Source: Microcosmobacter sp040493455
Lineage (GTDB): Bacteria; Bacteroidota; Bacteroidia; Flavobacteriales; Flavobacteriaceae
Direction: 5' to 3'
Assembly (NCBI RefSeq): GCF_040493455.1
Contig: NZ_JANFDA010000003.1
Span: 372,001-436,000 of the forward strand
Length of the DNA: 64,000 nucleotides
Of this stretch, positions 1-8,897 are shown one piece after another. The notes under the pieces were generated by a model that worked only from the letters and a program-made list of their open reading frames with translations, was not told where the DNA came from and ran no database searches. Position numbers and translations under genes: made by a program. The stretch's first letter is position 1; each line of letters starts with the position of its first letter.

Positions 1-22
1 TAGCTTAGATGAAAATTAAGTT

Positions 23-1552
23 ATGAAGGTCTTTTTAAAGCTGGTATTTTGTTTTATGGTAAGTATATCCTATTGCCAACAGACTCCAATTGATTTTTCT
101 GATAATGCTTTGCATAATTTTAGTGTTTGGGGAGGTAGTACATTTGCTATAGTTCCTTCGCCTACAGATGCAAGTAATCCTACTGGAGAGTTCTTCCGTT
201 CAAGCTCATCCGATCCTCAAGGACAGTATTTAGATTTAGTTGTGCCTATTGATTTAGATGTTGAAGACGTTATCACGTTAGAATTTTATGCCTTTGACCC
301 TAATCCGCATAATGTAGTTGTACGATTGGAAAATGGTACTAATACAGATGTAGAAATTGGTGTTCCGGTTACATCACAAAATACTTGGACAGAATTAAGC
401 TTCGATTTTTCTACCGTTGGTGGGACAGGTCAATATAGTCGGTTAGTAATTAGAATAGATGATGGCAGCACAGTTCCTGGTGCTTTTCGTATAGATAATA
501 TTAATGATGGATCGGTAGCAGTTAATCCTAATGAATTGGATGTAATCTATACTGATTTAGTATGGTCTGATGAATTTGATAGTACAGGACCAATTGCTGT
601 AAATGCATCCAAATGGCATCATCAAACTTTTGGACCCAATGGAGGACAATGGTTCAATGGAGAGCAGCAGCACTATACTGATAGATTGGATAATTCTTAT
701 GTGGAAAATGGGTATTTGAATATTGTAGCCAAGAGTGAAACCTTTACACAAGATGGTGTGACACTAAATTATACCTCAGCTCGATTAAATTCTAAGTTTG
801 CGTTCACCTACGGAAGGGTAGACGTAAGAGCCAAATTACCAGCCGGTGATGGTACGTGGCCAGCGATATGGACTTTGGGTAAAAATGTAAACGAAGTAGG
901 GGCTTATTGGCAAACACAAGGATTTGGGACAACGACATGGCCAGCATGTGGCGAAATAGATATTATGGAGCATGGATTAGGAGCTGTGAATGATACTTCG
1001 AGTGCGATACATACACCATCAAGCTCTGGAAATACAGTAAATACGGCATCTCAATTAATTAGCGATGTTGCTAATAATTTCCATGTGTATTCTGTGAATT
1101 GGTCGCCAAATCAAATTACATTTTTAGTAGATGGTGTTGGTTTTTATACCTATAACCCACCAGTTAAAGATGCTAGCACTTGGCCATTTGATTTAGAACA
1201 ATACCTCATCCTTAATATTGCTATGGGAGGCATCGCTGGAAATATAGATCCAAGCTTTACGCAAAGCCCTATGGTCATTGACTATGTAAGAGTTTATCAA
1301 AATCAATTGAGTACTGAAGAAATCACAATTAATGATTTTAGAATTACACCAAACCCTGCTTCAGATTATATCAATATTTCTAGCGACTTGGATATTGATT
1401 CCGTTGAAATATACAACATGCTAGGTCAACGTATGCTGAAAACAAATAGTAACACAAACCGCCTTAATATCACTAATATTGAATCAGGATTGTATATACT
1501 GAAAATTCATGCAGGTAATGCAACAGTAAGTAATAAGATTATTATCAATTAA
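23..1552 (+). CDS. Secreted GH16 beta-glucanase (laminarinase-like) with T9SS sorting domain
   Basis: This 509-residue protein is probably an endo-beta-1,3(4)-glucanase acting on laminarin-type polysaccharide outside the cell. A signal peptide covers residues 1-18. A beta-sandwich region of about residues 20-165 looks like a carbohydrate-binding module. The GH16 catalytic domain follows (about 175-425) and carries the family signature EIDIME, with E311 as nucleophile, D313, and E316 as acid/base. The last 75 residues form a type A T9SS C-terminal sorting domain, so export through the type IX system is expected. The stop codon overlaps that of the convergent ribBA-like gene by four bases. GH16 assignment is firm; the exact substrate (laminarin, agar, carrageenan) is inferred and unproven. 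Confidence 0.9.
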   Translation: MKVFLKLVFCFMVSISYCQQTPIDFSDNALHNFSVWGGSTFAIVPSPTDASNPTGEFFRSSSSDPQGQYLDLVVPIDLDVEDVITLEFYAFDPNPHNVVVRLENGTNTDVEIGVPVTSQNTWTELSFDFSTVGGTGQYSRLVIRIDDGSTVPGAFRIDNINDGSVAVNPNELDVIYTDLVWSDEFDSTGPIAVNASKWHHQTFGPNGGQWFNGEQQHYTDRLDNSYVENGYLNIVAKSETFTQDGVTLNYTSARLNSKFAFTYGRVDVRAKLPAGDGTWPAIWTLGKNVNEVGAYWQTQGFGTTTWPACGEIDIMEHGLGAVNDTSSAIHTPSSSGNTVNTASQLISDVANNFHVYSVNWSPNQITFLVDGVGFYTYNPPVKDASTWPFDLEQYLILNIAMGGIAGNIDPSFTQSPMVIDYVRVYQNQLSTEEITINDFRITPNPASDYINISSDLDIDSVEIYNMLGQRMLKTNSNTNRLNITNIESGLYILKIHAGNATVSNKIIIN

Positions 1553-2694
1553 TAACTGATCGTCTCAACTATTTCTAGACCATAACCAATCATACCAACT
1601 CTTGGTTTTTGTTCACTATTGGTCATTAATCGTAGTTTAGAAACATTTATATCGTGCAGTATTTGTGCACCGATACCAAAATCCTTAACATCCATAGGCA
1701 TTCTCGGTGCTTTCACAATCTTGTTTGAAACTTGAGACGCTTTCAAAATACCTAAACGATTCAACAGATTTGTAGACTTAGGCTGTTGGTTGATAAAAAT
1801 AATAGCGCCAGATCCAGCATCATTGATAACCTTGAACATGTTATCGAGTTTCTTGTCAGCATTATTAGTCAAGGTACCCAAGATATCATTATTAACAAGC
1901 GTAGAGTTTACACGTGTCAACACAGGATCATCTGTATTCCATGAACCTTTAGTTAGCGCAATATGAATCTGATTATTCGTAGTCTGCTGATATGCTCTTA
2001 ACCTGAATTTTCCAAAACGGGTTTCAATATCGAAATCTTCTTTCTTTTCAATTAAAGAATCATGCTCCATTCTGTAAGCCACTAAATCTTCAATAGAAAC
2101 GATTTTGAGGTCAAACTTCTTGGCAACATCCATAAGTTGAGGAAGACGTGCCATTGAACCATCTTCGTTCATGATTTCTACAATAACACCAGCAGGTTTT
2201 AGCCCAGCCAAACGCGCAAAATCAATAGCGGCTTCAGTATGCCCAGTACGTCTTAAGACACCACCTTCTTTTGCAACCAAAGGAAATATATGTCCAGGAC
2301 GAGCCAATTCAAATGGCTTAGTATCATGGTCTATTAATGCATGAACAGTTTTTGCACGATCACTTGCTGAAATTCCTGTCGTCACACCATTACCTCTTAA
2401 GTCTACAGATACCGTAAAAGCCGTTTCCATAGGGTCAGTATTGTTGTTGACCATCATGTTGAGCTCAAGGTCCTTGCAGCGCTTCTCAGTTAAAGGCGCA
2501 CAAATAAGACCTCGTCCATGAGTCGCCATAAAATTGATCGTCTCTGGAGTAACCTTTTCGGCAGCAGCTAAAAAATCACCTTCATTCTCTCTATTTTCAT
2601 CATCAACAACGATAATGACTTTGCCTTGACGAATGTCTTCAATGGCTTCTTCTATGGTATTTAAAGTAATGGTATCTTCCAAAATTGCAGTCAT
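1549..2694 (-). CDS. ribBA: 3,4-dihydroxy-2-butanone-4-phosphate synthase with degenerate GTP cyclohydrolase II domain (RibBA-like)
   Basis: The N-terminal half (about residues 1-205) is a complete RibB domain, which converts ribulose 5-phosphate to dihydroxybutanone phosphate for riboflavin synthesis. It keeps the acidic loop VVDDENRENEGD and the RTGHTEAA motif. The C-terminal half (about 206-381) aligns with GTP cyclohydrolase II but lacks its working parts. The three zinc cysteines are absent near residues 262-280: the region reads RVNSTLVNND and TNNADKK where the active enzyme has HSECLTGD and RCDCG. The RQEGRGIGL loop is replaced by NQQPKSTN. The protein therefore probably supplies only RibB activity, like the described RibBX variants, and a separate RibA should exist elsewhere. 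Automatic annotation would call it bifunctional. Confidence 0.9.
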   Translation of the reverse strand: MTAILEDTITLNTIEEAIEDIRQGKVIIVVDDENRENEGDFLAAAEKVTPETINFMATHGRGLICAPLTEKRCKDLELNMMVNNNTDPMETAFTVSVDLRGNGVTTGISASDRAKTVHALIDHDTKPFELARPGHIFPLVAKEGGVLRRTGHTEAAIDFARLAGLKPAGVIVEIMNEDGSMARLPQLMDVAKKFDLKIVSIEDLVAYRMEHDSLIEKKEDFDIETRFGKFRLRAYQQTTNNQIHIALTKGSWNTDDPVLTRVNSTLVNNDILGTLTNNADKKLDNMFKVINDAGSGAIIFINQQPKSTNLLNRLGILKASQVSNKIVKAPRMPMDVKDFGIGAQILHDINVSKLRLMTNSEQKPRVGMIGYGLEIVETISY

Positions 2695-2714
2695 AACTTA
2701 GTATTGCAGAAGTG

Positions 2715-2722
2715 CAAAGATA
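2715..2722 (-). promoter_or_regulatory. Candidate -7 promoter element of the ribBA-like gene
   Basis: On the minus strand the sequence reads TATCTTTG, an exact match to the Bacteroidetes -7 consensus TAnnTTTG, about 20 bases before the ATG at 2694. No convincing -33 TTG is seen at the usual spacing, so this is a partial promoter call. It lies directly behind the stop codon of the upstream lptF/G gene, which suggests ribBA can be transcribed independently. Confidence 0.4.
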
Positions 2723-2726
2723 TGGC

Positions 2727-4706
2727 TTATTCTATATTTTCTATAAAACTTTTATTAAAGTCTTGCTTGGCTTTAAACTTGTTGAATAATAATTCGATAG
2801 GATAGAAGGGAAGGCTAAGAAATAATAGTAAAGGATTCATCCTCTTGTCTTTTCTATCGATGCTTTTATAGAATTCGGAATAATAATAATGAGACACTAC
2901 AAAGTAAATAGCGAATATGACAAAGCTTATGATTCCAAGATCTCTTGAAGCATCAGCAAGTTGTGGCATTTTGTTATTCTTGAAAACGAAATGTAAAACA
3001 ATTAGTATAGCGCCAATAGCAAAGGATACTAAAGCAGTTTTTGAATAATCAGAATAATCAATAAAGAGCTTTTTTGAAGTACTAAACTTAGTATTCAGGT
3101 TTATTCCTTTTTCTTCTAAAGTATCAAAGCTTACTTTTCTGGTTCTCAACTCGTGAAGTGCTATATCTTGTGCACTTTTATCGTATTCAAACTGAAAAGG
3201 ATCCTGTACAACAGCAATTAACTTGTCTTCATTTAGAGTTTGAAAATAGCTGTAATCAATACCATCTTCATTTATGAATCGTTTTTTAGCTCTTTTACTA
3301 AACAGTCTACGGATCGGATCTAAGATGATATCTAACTCAAACAGACCTCTGTCTTTTGTAGCTCTATTAGTGAGATAAACACTAAGCGGTAACATGATTA
3401 ATGTCGATAACCAAGTCGCCAAAGCAGGATCAAAAGAATCATTTTTTGCACTATTCTTTGCAAAGATTCCAATGAAATGATAGGTTAAGAACAATAATAC
3501 AGCGACTACCATAGGCAATCCAATACCTCCTTTTCGTATTAATGCGCCTAGTGGCGCGCCAACAAAGAATAGGATAATGCAGGCTAGTGGTAAAACAAAC
3601 TTTTCGTGCAATGCAATTTTATGCTGATTGAGCCACTTCTTCTCTAAAGAATCAGATTTTTTATTAGAATCTAATATTTGGTTTGTACTATTGGCAGAGT
3701 TCAACGCAAGGCTAATAATGTTAGCTTTTTGCTTGGTGTTGAACAAGTCCATGATATTGCCATCATATATAGTATCCTTATCTGGAGTAATATTTTTATT
3801 TAAAGTCCCAATGGAACTTCTGTTGTATAATGTGGTAGAAAATGTATTTAGTTTTTCATCTTTTCTACCTGCTAAACTATCTATGGTATAGTTGAGCCCA
3901 GAAACAGTAAGCATGTTGTAGCGACTGTCAATTTTTTTCTCTTCGTAATCGACTTCATTCAAGCCTTCGAGATCTACATTAATCGTGTAGGTTTCGAAAC
4001 TGCTTTTAGCATGTGGCTTTTTTTGATTCTTTTTGGGGTCCTTGCTAAAAATCTCATCGTAATAATTTCCATTCTTCAGTTCTAATTGTAGAATGTTAGA
4101 ATTTACGCTGCTTATTAATTCGCCTGTTTCTGCAACAATAACAGTAAGGTTTTTTTGACTTGCTGCTTTTTTCTTGTGAATGATAACGTCCTTAAGGTAT
4201 TGCCCTCTATCTCCACTTTTTTCTCTGACCTTAATATTGATGGTGCCAATTTCATTAAACTGTCCTGCAGCGATTGCCATTGCTGGCTTTTCCTTGGCAA
4301 TATTCTTCCTTAGGTTATAGAAATTGAAATTGGCTACTGTAATGACATTATTGGCAAAAAAGAATACACCAATAGCCAGAATTAGAATAAAGACACTGAG
4401 ACCTCTCATAGCTCTTTGCAATGATATCCCTGTAGACTTCATCGCGGCAAACTCGTAGTTTTCAGCAAAACTACCAAAGACCATGATAGAGGATACTAAA
4501 ATGGTTAATGGTAATATGAGTGGAATAAGTGTTGGAGTTACATAAGTTAGGAACTTAAGAATCACTCCAAAATCTAGATCTTTACCTGCCAGCTCTGAGA
4601 TGTATAACCAAACCGCTTGCAAAACAAAAATGACCATGAAAATGAAGAACACGCTCAAAAATGTTTTTAAGTAGGTGGTGATTATATACCTATCGAGTAT
4701 TTTCAC
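2727..4706 (-). CDS. LptF/LptG-family lipopolysaccharide export permease
   Basis: This 659-residue inner-membrane protein belongs to the YjgP/YjgQ (LptF/LptG) family, which extracts lipopolysaccharide from the inner membrane for transport to the surface. Three membrane segments lie in the first 125 residues (around 12-35, 52-80, 98-120), then a long periplasmic jellyroll-type region (about 130-360), then a second membrane group (about 370-450). It is much longer than the roughly 360-residue enterobacterial proteins: a cytoplasmic stretch and two further hydrophobic segments (around 560-580 and 592-612) follow. It lies ten bases downstream of lolA, so lipoprotein and LPS trafficking genes are probably co-transcribed. 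I cannot decide between LptF and LptG. Confidence 0.85.
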   Translation of the reverse strand: MKILDRYIITTYLKTFLSVFFIFMVIFVLQAVWLYISELAGKDLDFGVILKFLTYVTPTLIPLILPLTILVSSIMVFGSFAENYEFAAMKSTGISLQRAMRGLSVFILILAIGVFFFANNVITVANFNFYNLRKNIAKEKPAMAIAAGQFNEIGTINIKVREKSGDRGQYLKDVIIHKKKAASQKNLTVIVAETGELISSVNSNILQLELKNGNYYDEIFSKDPKKNQKKPHAKSSFETYTINVDLEGLNEVDYEEKKIDSRYNMLTVSGLNYTIDSLAGRKDEKLNTFSTTLYNRSSIGTLNKNITPDKDTIYDGNIMDLFNTKQKANIISLALNSANSTNQILDSNKKSDSLEKKWLNQHKIALHEKFVLPLACIILFFVGAPLGALIRKGGIGLPMVVAVLLFLTYHFIGIFAKNSAKNDSFDPALATWLSTLIMLPLSVYLTNRATKDRGLFELDIILDPIRRLFSKRAKKRFINEDGIDYSYFQTLNEDKLIAVVQDPFQFEYDKSAQDIALHELRTRKVSFDTLEEKGINLNTKFSTSKKLFIDYSDYSKTALVSFAIGAILIVLHFVFKNNKMPQLADASRDLGIISFVIFAIYFVVSHYYYSEFYKSIDRKDKRMNPLLLFLSLPFYPIELLFNKFKAKQDFNKSFIENIE

Positions 4707-4716
4707 AATGTATAAC

Positions 4717-5358
4717 CTAGTCTATCTTATTGATGTAGTAATCGGCATATTTGCCTTCGTCAAAAGTAAATAAGGTTTTTGAAATGGGCTGATTTGTTTT
4801 AAAAGAATTAACAGTCAACGTTGTTTTTGTTCCGTTTTTGCCAATCTCAATTAGGTTGTAGATATGTTTTGTATTTGCATCAATACCTAACAAAACTTGC
4901 TTTATTTCTGAATCTGTATCGATAGGAATAAGTTTTACATACTGAACTTTTCTGCCTTTTACGTTTTGAACGATATCCATGGCGTAGTTATAACCATTTT
5001 CGTAGAACGATAACATTTCACTTGGTGTGATGGTGTTTTCTTCTTCAGAATTTTCGGAAGAAATGGTTACTTCTTCATCTTCCGGACTAATAGTGTACAT
5101 GGTTTTACCATCATAAATTCTGGTAACACCTAGAATATTGAGGTAATACTTTTCACCTTCAATGACTACATCACCTCTTGTTTCTTGGTTAATGTTTTCG
5201 CTTACATTAGTTAAAACGTATTTAAAATCTATTGAAATATTGTCATAAGATTTCACTTTGCTACTAACTTCATTCAATAAGGCTTCTGCTTTGGCTGCAT
5301 CTTGAGAGTAGCCAAAAAACACAGTAAGTAAAGCTAAAACTGCGATTGTCTTTTTCAT
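4717..5358 (-). CDS. lolA: Outer-membrane lipoprotein carrier protein LolA
   Basis: The protein has 213 residues with a signal peptide (about 1-18, ending FFGYS) and a LolA-type incomplete beta-barrel. LolA-type proteins ferry lipoproteins through the periplasm from the inner to the outer membrane. The features seen are a mature start with paired Ala/Glu helices, the segment DNISIDFKYVLTN, and the GKTMYTISPEDEEV region, typical of Bacteroidetes LolA. It lies between ftsK (20 bases upstream) and lptF/G (10 bases downstream), all on the minus strand. This ftsK-lolA-lptFG order suggests an envelope-biogenesis operon. Family membership is judged by overall pattern, not a catalytic motif, so confidence is slightly below that for the enzymes. 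Confidence 0.85.
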   Translation of the reverse strand: MKKTIAVLALLTVFFGYSQDAAKAEALLNEVSSKVKSYDNISIDFKYVLTNVSENINQETRGDVVIEGEKYYLNILGVTRIYDGKTMYTISPEDEEVTISSENSEEENTITPSEMLSFYENGYNYAMDIVQNVKGRKVQYVKLIPIDTDSEIKQVLLGIDANTKHIYNLIEIGKNGTKTTLTVNSFKTNQPISKTLFTFDEGKYADYYINKID

Positions 5359-5377
5359 GATCTTTAATCTAATCGTA

Positions 5378-7789
5378 TTATTGTTTTTCGTTTTCTAATA
5401 ATTGTTCTAAAGCTAACAAATCTGGAACCAAAACTTGTCTGGCTTTACTACCTTCAAAAGGACCTACAATTCCTGCAGCTTCCAATTGATCTATCAAACG
5501 GCCAGCTCTGTTGTAGCCTAATTTGAGTTTTCGTTGCAGTAAGGATGCAGAACCTTGTTGTGCTGTGACTATGATTTCTGCTGCTTCTTTAAACAATTTA
5601 TCTCTATCTGCGATATCTATATCAAGACTTGTGCCACTTTCTTCACCAACATATTCTGGTAAAAGGTGCGCATTTGGATATGCTTTTTGAGAGCCAATAA
5701 ATTCAGTGATTCGTTCTACTTCTGGAGTGTCTACAAAAGCACATTGTATACGAATCATATCATTACCTTGGGTATATAGCATATCTCCACGACCTATTAA
5801 TTGATCTGCACCAGAGCCATCCAAAATAGTTCTGGAGTCAATTTTTGAAGTCACCCTAAATGCAATACGCGCAGGGAAGTTGGCTTTAATAATACCAGTA
5901 ATAACATTTACAGATGGTCGTTGTGTTGCGATGATTAAGTGAATACCAATTGCCCTTGCAAGTTGCGCTAAACGTGCTATTGGTGTTTCTACTTCTTTAC
6001 CAGCCGTCATGATAAGGTCAGCAAACTCATCAACAACCAGTACAATGTATGGTAAAAATTGATGGCCATCGTTAGGATTTAGCTTCCTTGCTTTGAACTT
6101 AGCGTTGTATTCTGATATATTTCTACAGAATGCATTTTTTAGCAATTCGTAGCGATTATCCATTTCTATACAAAGCGAGTTCAGTGTATTGATCACTTTG
6201 GTGTTATCTGTGATAATAGCATCTTCACTATCTGGAAGTTTAGCTAAGTAATGTCTCTCAATCTTATTGAATAAAGTAAGTTCAACCTTTTTTGGATCTA
6301 CCAAAACGAATTTTACTTCGGCTGGATGCTTTTTGTAGAGTAGAGAAGTCAATACCGCATTCAATCCAACAGATTTACCTTGTCCAGTTGCACCAGCCAT
6401 TAATAGGTGAGGCATCTTTGCCAAATCTACCACTAGTGTTTCGTTACTAATGGTTTTTCCTAAAGCAATTGGTAATTGCATCTCGGACTTTTGGAATTTC
6501 TGAGACGCTATTACTGAGTGCATCGATACTATCGTAGCCTTCTTATTTGGTACTTCTATACCAATGGTTCCTTTTCCAGGGATTGGTGCAATAATTCTAA
6601 TACCCAATGCTGCAAGTGATAAGGCAATATCGTCTTCTAGGTTTTTGATCTTGGATATTCTTACACCAGCTTCAGGAACAATTTCGTAGAGTGTTACTGT
6701 AGGCCCTATTGTTGCTTTGATGCTAGAAATACCAATTTTATAATTGTTCAGCGTTTCTACAATACGGTTCTTGTTTTCTTCGAGCTCTTCTTTATTTATA
6801 GTGATGCCTTCGGTATCGTATTGTTTCAATAAATCTAAAGGTGGAAACTGATATTTGCCAAGTTCTAGAGTTGGGTCGAACTGTCCAAAGTCTTCTACTA
6901 ACTTATCTGCCAGATTATCGGTTTCTGACTTTTCTTCTTTAATCGTTTCAACTTCAATATCTACCTTAGGAGTTTCAGGTTCTGGTTCTACGACCTTAAT
7001 CTCCATTTCTGGTTCTTCTTTAACAACCTTTTCCTTAGGTGAAGAATGATGCTTTATTGTGGGCTCGAGGTTTTCTAAAGGAATTTCAAAAGCAGACTTT
7101 ATTTCCTCTGCTTCTTCAGTTAGTGCATTGTCAATAGGAACTACAACCTCTTCTTCTGTATTGGTTTCAAAAGAATCTAATTCAGACTTAATATCTCGTT
7201 TTGCACTTTTGAAGAGATTTACGAACGTCTCTCCAGTAACTTTAAATCGTATTGCAGCATAGGCAATCAATCCAAATAGTAGGAGTAGAGCGGTACCCAA
7301 TTTGCCTATGTAATCCTGGAAGAACGAATTCATTTCATAACCAATAGTTCCACCAAGCATGTCATACTTATGTGCAAAGAAGCCGAAAAAGATAGATAGC
7401 CAAATTACTATTAGTGTTCCCCAAATCCAGTGTTTGCGAAGCTTAGCTTTTTTGAGATCTAGAGTGACATAGATACCAGAAAGAAAAAATAAGCCAGAGA
7501 ATATAAATGAAGCAATACCAAAACCTCTGTTGATAAACAGGTCGCTTAACCAGGCTCCTCCTTGGCTGATCCAATTTTTATAATCACCAGAACGCTCAGG
7601 AAAGCTTGTCAGGATGCTTTGATCTTCTTTACCACTAAATAGATGAGATAAAAAGGATACAAAAAGCAGGACACCGAAAATAATCAATAAACTGCCTAGG
7701 ACGAGTTTTTGTTGGCTTGATAATTTAAAGGTAAGTGATTTAAGCTTTGGTTTGTTCTTGGTTTTTCTTTTGCTGGTCTTTTTCGCCAT
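5378..7789 (-). CDS. ftsK: DNA translocase FtsK
   Basis: An 803-residue membrane-anchored motor that pumps DNA through the closing septum and aids chromosome dimer resolution. Four membrane segments occupy about residues 28-180. A short, acidic, Glu/Val-rich linker follows (about 195-300), much shorter than in E. coli FtsK. The motor domain carries Walker A GATGQGKS at 466-473 and a Walker B-type stretch VLVVDEFADLI around 590. The last 65 residues form the winged-helix gamma domain that reads KOPS-like sequences. The N-terminus is strongly basic (KKTSKRKTKNKPK). The gene heads the lolA-lptFG run. A TATTTTTG -7-like box lies on the minus strand at 7809-7816. Confidence 0.96.
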   Translation of the reverse strand: MAKKTSKRKTKNKPKLKSLTFKLSSQQKLVLGSLLIIFGVLLFVSFLSHLFSGKEDQSILTSFPERSGDYKNWISQGGAWLSDLFINRGFGIASFIFSGLFFLSGIYVTLDLKKAKLRKHWIWGTLIVIWLSIFFGFFAHKYDMLGGTIGYEMNSFFQDYIGKLGTALLLLFGLIAYAAIRFKVTGETFVNLFKSAKRDIKSELDSFETNTEEEVVVPIDNALTEEAEEIKSAFEIPLENLEPTIKHHSSPKEKVVKEEPEMEIKVVEPEPETPKVDIEVETIKEEKSETDNLADKLVEDFGQFDPTLELGKYQFPPLDLLKQYDTEGITINKEELEENKNRIVETLNNYKIGISSIKATIGPTVTLYEIVPEAGVRISKIKNLEDDIALSLAALGIRIIAPIPGKGTIGIEVPNKKATIVSMHSVIASQKFQKSEMQLPIALGKTISNETLVVDLAKMPHLLMAGATGQGKSVGLNAVLTSLLYKKHPAEVKFVLVDPKKVELTLFNKIERHYLAKLPDSEDAIITDNTKVINTLNSLCIEMDNRYELLKNAFCRNISEYNAKFKARKLNPNDGHQFLPYIVLVVDEFADLIMTAGKEVETPIARLAQLARAIGIHLIIATQRPSVNVITGIIKANFPARIAFRVTSKIDSRTILDGSGADQLIGRGDMLYTQGNDMIRIQCAFVDTPEVERITEFIGSQKAYPNAHLLPEYVGEESGTSLDIDIADRDKLFKEAAEIIVTAQQGSASLLQRKLKLGYNRAGRLIDQLEAAGIVGPFEGSKARQVLVPDLLALEQLLENEKQ

Positions 7790-7892
7790 TAATCCCTTTT
7801 AATTAAAACAAAAATACAAATTACAGTTATTAACGGTGTTTTATTTTAAAAAATTGCTGACAAGATATTCACACTCACTATTATTCCACTGA

Positions 7893-8267
7893 TTAAGCAA
7901 TAATCTTTGGTAAGTAAATGAATCCTGCGACAATTGTAGCAGTTATCGCTGCAATAAAAACAGCACCAGCAGAAATGTCTTTGATACGACCAATTTTTTG
8001 GTGATGCTCTGGGTGAATAAAATCTGCAATGTATTCTATAGCTGTGTTGACACCTTCAATACTCATTACCAAACCAATCATACTGATTTGTAGAATCCAT
8101 TCAAAGTTTGAAATCTTAAAATAAAATCCAGCCACTGTTACTGCAATTGCTATAAAGACCTGAATCTTAATGCTGGCTTCTGTTCTTACGAGATAGATAG
8201 CACCCTTTAAGGCATAGCCAACACTCTTTATTCTATTTACTAAAAAAGATTCTTTCTTTTGTGTCAT
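7893..8267 (-). CDS. dgkA: Diacylglycerol/undecaprenol kinase family protein
   Basis: A 124-residue integral membrane kinase of the DagK family, with three hydrophobic segments (around residues 35-50, 56-72, 99-120) and the conserved stretch EGVNTAIE, which contributes metal and ATP binding. Members phosphorylate diacylglycerol or undecaprenol at the inner membrane, recycling lipids used in envelope synthesis. The sequence cannot separate the two substrates; the Gram-positive-like ADFIHPEHHQKIGRIKD region after the catalytic Glu could suit either. The gene starts eight bases after the tpx stop on the same strand, so the two are probably co-transcribed. Confidence 0.88.
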   Translation of the reverse strand: MTQKKESFLVNRIKSVGYALKGAIYLVRTEASIKIQVFIAIAVTVAGFYFKISNFEWILQISMIGLVMSIEGVNTAIEYIADFIHPEHHQKIGRIKDISAGAVFIAAITATIVAGFIYLPKIIA

Positions 8268-8275
8268 GTCGTAGA

Positions 8276-8776
8276 CTATGATAATGCTGAAAGTGCAGCG
8301 TCATAGTTTGGTTCGTTTCCAGTTTCAGGCACTTGCTCTGTATGTGTAACTGTACCATCAGAATTCACAATAACTATGGAACGAGACAACAAACCTTCGA
8401 AAGCACTATCTGCAAATGTAACACCGTAGTTATTACCAAACTCCCCAGTTTTAAAATCTGAAAGTGGGATAACATTTTCTATACCTTCTGCACCACAAAA
8501 ACGTGCTTGAGCAAACGGAAGATCTTTTGAGATACACAATACTACGACATTGTCTAATGATGCAGCTTTTTCATTGAATACTCTTATGGATTGTGCACAC
8601 ACTCCAGTGTCTACGCTAGGGAATATATTTAGTACTAATTTTTTTCCTGAATAATCTGCCATTGTTTTGCTAGATAGGTCTGTAGCTGTTAGTGCAAAAT
8701 CTGGTGCTTTTGATCCAACTTCTGGTAAATTACCAACTGTATTTGCAGGATGTCCTCCTAATGTGATTGATGCCAT
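8276..8776 (-). CDS. tpx: Thiol peroxidase Tpx
   Basis: A 166-residue atypical two-cysteine peroxiredoxin that reduces hydrogen and alkyl peroxides with thioredoxin as electron donor. The peroxidatic cysteine is C60 within PSVDTGVC and the resolving cysteine is C94 within ARFCGAEG, matching the C61/C95 pair of E. coli Tpx. The length is standard. The first residues MASITLGGHPANTVGNLP are typical of the family, supporting the start. It lies upstream of dgkA and diverges from the AraC-type regulator at 8898, with a 121-base gap that must hold both promoters. Confidence 0.95.
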   Translation of the reverse strand: MASITLGGHPANTVGNLPEVGSKAPDFALTATDLSSKTMADYSGKKLVLNIFPSVDTGVCAQSIRVFNEKAASLDNVVVLCISKDLPFAQARFCGAEGIENVIPLSDFKTGEFGNNYGVTFADSAFEGLLSRSIVIVNSDGTVTHTEQVPETGNEPNYDAALSALS

Positions 8777-8897
8777 TATTTTAGTTTAAAATTTTGAACC
8801 ATAAAAATACATATTATTTGAAGCTTATGAGTACAAAAAAGAATAATGTTAGGTTTTAAAGTTATGTCGCACTAAGACTATGTATTAATCAACTAAA

